Source of the DNA: Rubrivivax albus
GTDB lineage: Bacteria > Pseudomonadota > Gammaproteobacteria > Burkholderiales > Burkholderiaceae_C
Direction: 5' to 3'
Length of the DNA: 64,000 nucleotides
NCBI RefSeq assembly: GCF_004016515.1
Contig: NZ_SACT01000004.1
Span: forward strand, 62,001 to 126,000
Shown here: piece after piece, positions 58,393-64,000 of the stretch
Layout: each line of letters starts with the position of its first letter
Position numbering within the stretch: the first letter of the stretch is position 1
Notes under the pieces: model-generated
Database searches by the model: none
Told to the model about the DNA's origin: nothing
The model's input: the letters and a program-made list of their open reading frames with translations, nothing else
Program-made: the position numbers and the translations under genes

Positions 58393-59558
58393 ACATCCCG
58401 CGCGCCGGTGACGAACGCCACCCCGAGATCCGCGAGGCGGTGCGTGCGTTGTGCGCCCGCTTCCCGCCCGACTACCACCGTGACGTGGACGCCCGGCGCG
58501 TCTATCCCGAGGCCTTCGTCGACGCGCTCACGCGTGCCGGCTGGCTGGCGGCGCTGATCCCGCAAGAGTACGGCGGCAGCGGCCTGGGCCTGGGCGAGGC
58601 CAGCGTGATCCTGGAGGAGATCAACCGCAGCGGCGGCAATGCCGGTGCCTGCCACGGCCAGATGTACAACATGGGCACGCTGCTGCGCCATGGCAGCGCC
58701 GCACAGAAACAGCGCTGGCTGCCGGCCATCGCACGCGGCGAGTTACGCCTGCAGAGCATGGCGGTGACCGAGCCGACGACCGGCACCGACACCACGAAGA
58801 TCCGGACCACCGCCGTCCGGCAGGGCGACCGCTGGATGGTCAACGGGCAGAAGGTCTGGACCAGCCGCGTGCAGCACTCCGACCTGATGATCCTGCTGGC
58901 GCGCACCACGCCGCTGGCCGAGGTGAAGCGCAAGAGCGAAGGCCTGTCGATCTTCGTCGTCGACCTGCGCGAGGCCATCGGGCGCGGGCTGACGGTGCGG
59001 CCGATCCCGAACATGGTCAACCACGAGACGAACGAGCTGTTCTTCGAGGATCTGGAGATCCCGCACGAGCACCTGATCGGCGAGGAGGGGCAGGGCTTCC
59101 GCTACATCCTCGATGGCCTGAACGCCGAGCGCACGCTGATCGCGGCCGAGTGCATCGGCGACGGCTTCTGGTTCGTCGACAAGGTCACCGCGTATGCGAA
59201 GGAGCGCGTGGTCTTCGGCCGCCCCATCGGCCAGAACCAGGGCGTGCAGTTCCCGATCGCCGAGGCGCACATCGAGCTCGAGGCGGCCAACGGGATGCGC
59301 TGGGAAGCCTGCCGCCTGTTCGACGCCCACGCCCCCTGCGGCGCGCAGGCCAACATGGCCAAGTACCTGGCGGCCAAGGCCAGCTGGGAGGCGGCCAATG
59401 CCGCGATCCAGTTCCACGGCGGCTTCGGCTTCGCCAGCGAATACGACGTGGAGCGCAAGTTCCGCGAGACGCGGCTCTACCAGGTGGCGCCGATCTCCAC
59501 CAACCTGATCCTCAGCCACGTGGCCGAGCACCTGCTGGGCCTGCCGCGCAGCTTCTGA
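58389..59558 (+). CDS. Acyl-CoA dehydrogenase
   Basis: A 389-residue FAD-dependent acyl-CoA dehydrogenase. FAD/substrate motif LQSMAVTEPTTGTDTTKI (about 119-136), middle beta domain, and the C-terminal FHGGFGFASEYDVERKFRET, where the glutamate of SEYDVER occupies the catalytic-base position of medium-chain enzymes. A second glutamate is found in GLNAERTLIAAE, the base position of isovaleryl-type enzymes. Coupled to the hydratase by a 4-nt overlap. Substrate not defined. Confidence 0.9.
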   Translation: MNIPRAGDERHPEIREAVRALCARFPPDYHRDVDARRVYPEAFVDALTRAGWLAALIPQEYGGSGLGLGEASVILEEINRSGGNAGACHGQMYNMGTLLRHGSAAQKQRWLPAIARGELRLQSMAVTEPTTGTDTTKIRTTAVRQGDRWMVNGQKVWTSRVQHSDLMILLARTTPLAEVKRKSEGLSIFVVDLREAIGRGLTVRPIPNMVNHETNELFFEDLEIPHEHLIGEEGQGFRYILDGLNAERTLIAAECIGDGFWFVDKVTAYAKERVVFGRPIGQNQGVQFPIAEAHIELEAANGMRWEACRLFDAHAPCGAQANMAKYLAAKASWEAANAAIQFHGGFGFASEYDVERKFRETRLYQVAPISTNLILSHVAEHLLGLPRSF

Positions 59559-59589
59559 CGGCGCGGCGCGGCCGGCGGGTGAGTGCAGG

Positions 59590-61626
59590 CTACGGCAGCG
59601 GGCCCACGGTTTTGTCCAGGAACATCACCAGCGCGGCCAGCGCGTAGTCGGCGTTGGCGCGTTTGGTGAAGCCGTGCCCTTCGTCGTCGGCCAGCAGGTA
59701 CCACACCGGCGCGCCTCGGGCCTGCAGGCGGCGCACCACCTGCTCGCTCTCGGTCCAGGGCACGCGCGGGTCGTTGCGGCCCTGGGCCACGAGCAGCGGT
59801 TTCTTCACCGCGTCGGTGTGGCTCAGCGGCGAGATGTCGATCAGGAACTGCCGCATCGCCGGGTCGCGCTCGTCGCCGTATTCGCTGCGCCGCAGGTCGC
59901 GCCGGTAGCTCTCGGTGTTCTCCAGGAAGGTCACGAAGTTGCTGATGCCCACCATCGAGTACGCACCGGCGATGCGGTCGGCCAACCGCGTGGCCGCGGC
60001 CAGGGCCATGTAGCCGCCGTAGCTGCCGCCCATCACCACCACCTTGGCCGGGTCCAGCCGCGGGTGCGTGGCCGTCCAGTCGATGGCGCTGGCCATGTCC
60101 TTGACCGAATCCTCGCGCAGGCGGCCGTTGTCCAGGTCCAGGAAGGTCTTGCCGTAGCCGCTGGAGCCGCGCACGTTGGGCTCGAGGATGGCGACGCCGC
60201 GTTCGAGCAGGAAGTAGTTCAGCCGCCCGTTCCAGCCCTGCTTGCTCTGCGCGGCCGGGCCGCCGTGCATGACCATCAGCACCGGCCGGCGGCCCGTGAA
60301 GCGCGACGGTGGCAGGCTGAGCACGCCGCTGATCGTGCGGCCGTCGAAACCGGTCCAGCGCACGATCTGCTGGTCGGGCACCTGGGCCAGGTCCAGGCCG
60401 GCGGGCACGGCCGGGGTCGTCCACGGCACGTGACGGCCGCTGGTCGGGTCGAGCACGTGCACCTGGCCCGGCCCCTGCGGGCTGTTGACCACGACGGCCA
60501 GCTGCCCGGTGCCGCGGTGGAAGCGCAGCGCCGTCACGCTGCCCCCGGGTACGGCCGGCTGCGGCCGTTCGGCCCCGGTGGTGCGGTCGAACAGGCGCAG
60601 CTCCTGGCGGCCGTCCACGTTCATCGCCAGGGCGATCGGCGAGCCGGCGGCATCGGTGTCGCTGGCCGCCACGTCCCAGGGGATGTGGCCGGTCAGCCGC
60701 GACAGGCGACCACTGGCGAGGTCGAAGGCCATCAGCTCGCGGAACTCGCTGGCGCGGTCGCTGACGAGGTAGAGGCTGCGGCCATCGGGGGCCCACGCGT
60801 TGACGAAGTGCGCGGCCCGTGTCGTGTCGCTGTCGGCCGGCAGCAGGCGCCGGCGTTCACCCGCCCGGGGCCCGGCCAGGTCGATCAGCCAGACCTCGCT
60901 GTCCGTGGGCGAGCGGTAGCGCGTGACGGCCGCCTGGGTCTCGTCGGGCGACGGTGTGAAGCCGAACCAGCCCGGCCCCGGCAGTTCGGCCAGCACGCGC
61001 TGGGCGTCGGCGTGGCCGGCCGGTGCCAGCGGGTCGATGGCGGTGAAGCGTGTGCTCACCGTGTCGCGGCGCCCCGATGCCGCCGTGCGGTCCAGGGGCA
61101 CGGACGACACGATCAGCCGCCCGCTGCGCTCGAGCCAGCCGGCGATGGCATGGCGTTCGCCGGGCGCGGTGAGCCGGGTTTCGGCCAGGGTGTCGGGGTC
61201 CAGGCGGTAGACCTGTGCCGCCTCGTCGCCGCCGGTGTCGCGCTCGAACACGATGTAGCGGCCGTGCACCGGTTCCCAGGCGGCGTCGACCACCCGCTCG
61301 CGGCTTCGGGTCAGCGGCTCCAGCGGCGCGCCAGGGCCGCGCAGGCGGAAGATCTGCGTCGTGCTGGCACCCGGCGGCCGGTGGCTGACGATCATCTCCG
61401 GCCGCACCGGGTGCCAGGCCACGAAGGCGTGGCCGGCGACGTCGGCATAACGCTGGAACGACGCCACGATGCGGGCCGGCACCGGCGGCACGCCTTCGAC
61501 CCGAAGCGCTGCCGGTGGCTGCAGGATCTCGGCGGGCGGCGGTGGCGACTGGCAGGCGGCCAGCAGGGCCAGCCCCGTCATGGCCAGGGTGGCGCGCATC
61601 GCGCGGGTCACGTCATGTGCGTTCAT
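59590..61626 (-). CDS. S9-family peptidase (prolyl oligopeptidase type), lipoprotein
   Basis: A 678-residue exported peptidase with an N-terminal lipobox LLAAC, a WD/beta-propeller region (about 50-400) and an alpha/beta-hydrolase domain containing the triad Ser535 (MGGSYGGYMA), Asp619 (GRNDPRVPW) and His651 (DEGHGF). It fits S9C acylaminoacyl or dipeptidyl peptidases. ATG at 61626 starts MNAHDVTRAMRATLAMTGLA; the Met ten residues in is an alternative that shortens the signal. Confidence 0.9.
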   Translation of the reverse strand: MNAHDVTRAMRATLAMTGLALLAACQSPPPPAEILQPPAALRVEGVPPVPARIVASFQRYADVAGHAFVAWHPVRPEMIVSHRPPGASTTQIFRLRGPGAPLEPLTRSRERVVDAAWEPVHGRYIVFERDTGGDEAAQVYRLDPDTLAETRLTAPGERHAIAGWLERSGRLIVSSVPLDRTAASGRRDTVSTRFTAIDPLAPAGHADAQRVLAELPGPGWFGFTPSPDETQAAVTRYRSPTDSEVWLIDLAGPRAGERRRLLPADSDTTRAAHFVNAWAPDGRSLYLVSDRASEFRELMAFDLASGRLSRLTGHIPWDVAASDTDAAGSPIALAMNVDGRQELRLFDRTTGAERPQPAVPGGSVTALRFHRGTGQLAVVVNSPQGPGQVHVLDPTSGRHVPWTTPAVPAGLDLAQVPDQQIVRWTGFDGRTISGVLSLPPSRFTGRRPVLMVMHGGPAAQSKQGWNGRLNYFLLERGVAILEPNVRGSSGYGKTFLDLDNGRLREDSVKDMASAIDWTATHPRLDPAKVVVMGGSYGGYMALAAATRLADRIAGAYSMVGISNFVTFLENTESYRRDLRRSEYGDERDPAMRQFLIDISPLSHTDAVKKPLLVAQGRNDPRVPWTESEQVVRRLQARGAPVWYLLADDEGHGFTKRANADYALAALVMFLDKTVGPLP

Positions 61627-61682
61627 GCCGGCATGCTACGGGCGACACATCGCCGTCCCGAGGCGCCGGGCCTTTCGGTCGC

Positions 61683-62816
61683 TCAGGGTGCCAGCTGCCG
61701 CCAGGCGAGCTCCTTCATGATCTCGGTGGCCCCGCCGCCGATCTGCATCACCTTGACCTCGCGGTAGATGCGTTCGCTCTTCGCGCCCCGCATGTAGCCC
61801 ATGCCGCCGAGCACGTGCACCGCGTGGTCGGCGCAGGCCTGCATCGTGGCCGTGGCGTGGTTCTTCAGCAGGCACAGGTCGGCGATCACGGCCGGGTCCG
61901 TGGGCGCGGCCTCGAAGCGCGCCGTCACGTCGTGCAGCAGCGCGCGCGACGCGATGAGCTGCGTGCGCATGTCCATCAGACGGTGGCGGATGGCCTGGTG
62001 GGCCGCCAGCGGCTGGCCGAAGGTCTGCCGCTGCAGGGCCCAGTCGGTGGCCTCGTCCAGGCAGACCTGCGCAAAGGCCACCGCACCGGCGGCCAGCAGC
62101 AGGCGCTCGCCGTTGAAGTTGGCCATGATCATGCGAAAGCCCGCGTTCTCGTCGCCCACCAGGTGGTCTGCCGGCACGCGCACACCCTGGAAGTGCAGCG
62201 TGGCCGTGTCGCTGCACCACCAGCCCATCTTGGCCAGTGGCGCGCGCGTGAGGCCGGGCGCATCACCCGGCACCACGATCAGCGAGATCCCGGCGGCCCC
62301 GGGCCCGCCGGTGCGCACGGCGGTGGTGATCCAGTCGGCGCGCAGGCCGCTGGTGATGAAGGTCTTTTCGCCGTCGATCACCCAGTGCGCACCGTCGCGC
62401 CGGGCCGTGGTGCGCAGCCGCGCCACGTCGCTGCCGCCGCCGGGTTCGGTGATGGCCAGCGCGGCGATGGCCTCGCCGGCCAGCACCGGCGGCACCACGC
62501 GCTGCTGCAACGCCGGGTGGCCGTGCGCCACCACCGGCGGCAGGCCGATGTTGTGCGAGAACAGGCTGGCCAGCAGGCCGCCGGCGCCGCTGCGCGCCAG
62601 TTCCTCGGCCGCGATCAGCCGCCACGACAGTGCACAGGGCGTGCCGCCCAGGGGCTCGGGGTAGCCCAGCTGCAGCAGGCCGAGTTCGGCCGCGCGCCGG
62701 TACAGCGCGCGGGGGAAGGTGCCGGCCTCGTCCCAGGCGGCCACGTTGGGCGCAATCTCGGTGTCGACCCAGCGGCGGACGCTGGTGCGGAAGTCGGCCT
62801 GGTCAGGGGTGTCCAT
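61683..62816 (-). CDS. Acyl-CoA dehydrogenase, IVD/LCAD-type
   Basis: A 377-residue acyl-CoA dehydrogenase. FAD motif ALAITEPGGGSDVARLRTTA (about 114-133) and the C-terminal VLGGMGYMRGAKSERIYREV are present. The medium-chain catalytic glutamate position is occupied by Gly (GMGYMRGAKSER), while NFNGERLLLAAG supplies a glutamate at the isovaleryl/long-chain position. Not adjacent to a partner gene. Substrate unknown. Confidence 0.89.
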   Translation of the reverse strand: MDTPDQADFRTSVRRWVDTEIAPNVAAWDEAGTFPRALYRRAAELGLLQLGYPEPLGGTPCALSWRLIAAEELARSGAGGLLASLFSHNIGLPPVVAHGHPALQQRVVPPVLAGEAIAALAITEPGGGSDVARLRTTARRDGAHWVIDGEKTFITSGLRADWITTAVRTGGPGAAGISLIVVPGDAPGLTRAPLAKMGWWCSDTATLHFQGVRVPADHLVGDENAGFRMIMANFNGERLLLAAGAVAFAQVCLDEATDWALQRQTFGQPLAAHQAIRHRLMDMRTQLIASRALLHDVTARFEAAPTDPAVIADLCLLKNHATATMQACADHAVHVLGGMGYMRGAKSERIYREVKVMQIGGGATEIMKELAWRQLAP

Positions 62817-62876
62817 GGCGCGAGCGTAGGCGGGCCGCTCAGCGACTCGGATCGGTAGTGTCCCGGTGCCCTCGGG

Positions 62877-63362
62877 TCAGGGCGTGGGCCAGCCCGGCCC
62901 CTGGGTGCCGTCGGCACGTGCCGACAGGTAGGCGTACAGGTCCAGGATGTGCGCTTCCACGCGCGGTTCGCCCTGCCACGCCGGCATCTCCACCGCGCCA
63001 GCACGGCGCTGCACGATGTCGTCGACCAGGGCCTCGAACGCGGCCTCGTCGCGCACCCCCGCGGTGCCGGGCAACACCCAGTCGTAGCGCCGCAGCACGA
63101 GGTTGACGAAGCGGCGCTGGCCAACCTCCCCGACGCGCAGCACCAGGTCCGGCCCCTCGCCGCCGGTGGCGTCGCGGCCGTGGCAGCCGGCGCACTTCTC
63201 CTGTAACACCCGCCAGCCGGTGTACACCGAGCCCGGGGGCTGCAGGCTGGCCTCGTAGGCCCGGCGCGGCTGCGGATTCTGCAGTTCGACAGCGCAGCCC
63301 GCCAGTGTCAGCACCAGCAGGACGAGCGGCAAGGCGCCGAGGCGCCGTGGGCGGATCTGCAT
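62877..63362 (-). CDS. Lipoprotein cytochrome c
   Basis: A 161-residue class I cytochrome c with a lipobox LTLAGC (Cys23), so likely anchored in the periplasm, and one heme site CAGCH (57-61). A candidate Met ligand is in GAVEMPAWQGEP. ATG at 63362 has GGAG 6 nt upstream and is preferred to ATG at 63383, which lacks a good ribosome site. Electron partner unknown. Confidence 0.84.
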   Translation of the reverse strand: MQIRPRRLGALPLVLLVLTLAGCAVELQNPQPRRAYEASLQPPGSVYTGWRVLQEKCAGCHGRDATGGEGPDLVLRVGEVGQRRFVNLVLRRYDWVLPGTAGVRDEAAFEALVDDIVQRRAGAVEMPAWQGEPRVEAHILDLYAYLSARADGTQGPGWPTP

Positions 63363-63438
63363 GTGGGTCTCCGTGGTCGTCATGGCTTCAGTCTGACGCC
63401 GACGCGCGCAGGACGCCCTGCGCAGGCGCAAGGTCGGC

Positions 63439-64000
63439 TCACACGCCCAGCGACAGCACCAGTTCCCGCACCCCGTCCCAGACGATCTGCACGCCCAGGC
63501 ACAGCAGGATGAAGGCGCTCAGGCGCAGGAAGACCAGGGTGCCGGTCTCGCCCAGCGGGCGCAGCAGCAGCGTGGCGTAGCGGAACACCAGGGCCATGAT
63601 CACGCCCACGGCGGCCAGCCCCAGCCAGCCGCCGCCGAAACGCGCCAGCGCGACGGCCGGCGACGGGTCCACCAGCGTCACGCCCAGCGTGATGGCCGCG
63701 GCGATCGAGCCCGGGCCGCAGCTGATCGGGAAGGTCAGCGGGTAGAAGGCCTGGCGCCGTGCGTGCTCGGGCGTGAAGCCTTCGGCCAGGGCCTGTCGGC
63801 TGTCGCTGGTGGCGTGCTCGGCGTTGAGCAGCCGCCAGGCGTTGGCCGCCACGATCAGCCCGCCACCCACGCGCACGATGGGCAGCGAGATGCCGAACAC
63901 GTCCAGCACGTACGACCCCACGAGCATGGCGCCCGTCATCAGGAGCACCATGTTGCGCGCGATGCGCAGTGCCAGCGTCGCGCGGGTCTGCGCGCTGGCG
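63439..64000 (-). CDS. MarC-family integral membrane protein (5' end beyond window)
   Basis: The C-terminal 187 residues of a MarC/UPF0056 protein. Visible membrane segments include VLLMTGAMLVGSYVLDVFGI and LPIVRVGGGLIVAANAWRLL, the conserved PLTFPISCGPGSIAAAITLG, and the final helix FILLCLGVQIVWDGVRELVL. The frame is open through base 64000 (ATLALRIARN precedes the first visible Met), so the N-terminus lies outside. Function of MarC proteins is unsettled; they are not proven drug exporters. Confidence 0.9.
   Translation of the reverse strand, partial: ASAQTRATLALRIARNMVLLMTGAMLVGSYVLDVFGISLPIVRVGGGLIVAANAWRLLNAEHATSDSRQALAEGFTPEHARRQAFYPLTFPISCGPGSIAAAITLGVTLVDPSPAVALARFGGGWLGLAAVGVIMALVFRYATLLLRPLGETGTLVFLRLSAFILLCLGVQIVWDGVRELVLSLGV

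Noticed and set aside
63406..63423. Hairpin GCGCAGG-ACGC-CCTGCGC downstream of the MarC gene as a terminator
   Set aside because: No T-rich tract follows on the minus strand, and such stems are frequent in GC-rich DNA.

Overview
The window is very GC-rich and densely coded. It carries one end of a bacteriochlorophyll (photosynthesis) gene cluster followed by about 50 kb of ordinary chromosomal genes. Gene content and order (bchFNBH transcribed away from aerR-ppsR, then bchG, a PucC-family carrier and bchP), two aconitases (AcnA and AcnB), YejABEF and FccAB suggest a purple phototrophic betaproteobacterium of the Burkholderiales, of Rubrivivax or Roseateles type. That placement is an inference from gene content; there is no rRNA gene here.

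Region 1 (1-12.4 kb), bacteriochlorophyll synthesis and its control. On the minus strand, bchF-bchN-bchB-bchH are tightly coupled and run off the left edge inside bchH. On the plus strand are aerR (B12-binding antirepressor), ppsR (PAS/HTH repressor), bchG, a PucC/Bch2-like carrier and bchP. Two nearly identical PpsR-type operators, upstream of bchF and bchG, each contain the -35 hexamer of a predicted promoter.

Region 2 (12.4-30.2 kb) is a mixed block: an N-formylglutamate amidohydrolase-like enzyme, a PuuB-like oxidase, a small lipoprotein and an ArsC/YffB protein; a minus-strand run P450 - AlkC-like glycosylase - TPR/GGDEF protein with overlapping genes; riboflavin synthase; a YejABEF peptide importer; a three-gene SPFH / zinc-ribbon / small membrane protein operon resembling Bacillus ydjI/ydjG; and an enoyl-CoA hydratase.

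Region 3 (30.2-35 kb) is a cobalamin riboswitch followed by a vitamin B12 uptake operon (outer-membrane receptor, permease, ATPase, binding protein). AerR binds cobalamin and anaerobic bacteriochlorophyll synthesis uses a B12 enzyme (BchE), so this operon may support the pigment genes nearby.

Region 4 (35-51.8 kb): a nucleotidyltransferase, an MscS channel, AcnA, a CopD-like protein, an unassigned 28-bp inverted repeat in a convergent intergenic gap, an EAL/HDOD protein, an RraA-like aldolase, a flavocytochrome c sulfide dehydrogenase pair, a stand-alone CsoSCA-like carbonic anhydrase, and a run of six minus-strand genes ending in a two-component system and an HtrA protease, with a TIR-domain membrane protein in the middle.

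Region 5 (52-64 kb): a penicillin-binding-protein-like serine hydrolase with a membrane tail, AcnB, a vapBC toxin-antitoxin pair with a clear promoter and operator, a hot-dog hydratase plus acyl-CoA dehydrogenase pair, an S9 peptidase, a second acyl-CoA dehydrogenase, a lipoprotein cytochrome c, and the start-truncated end of a MarC-family gene. No tRNA, rRNA, CRISPR array, insertion sequence or prophage was seen.
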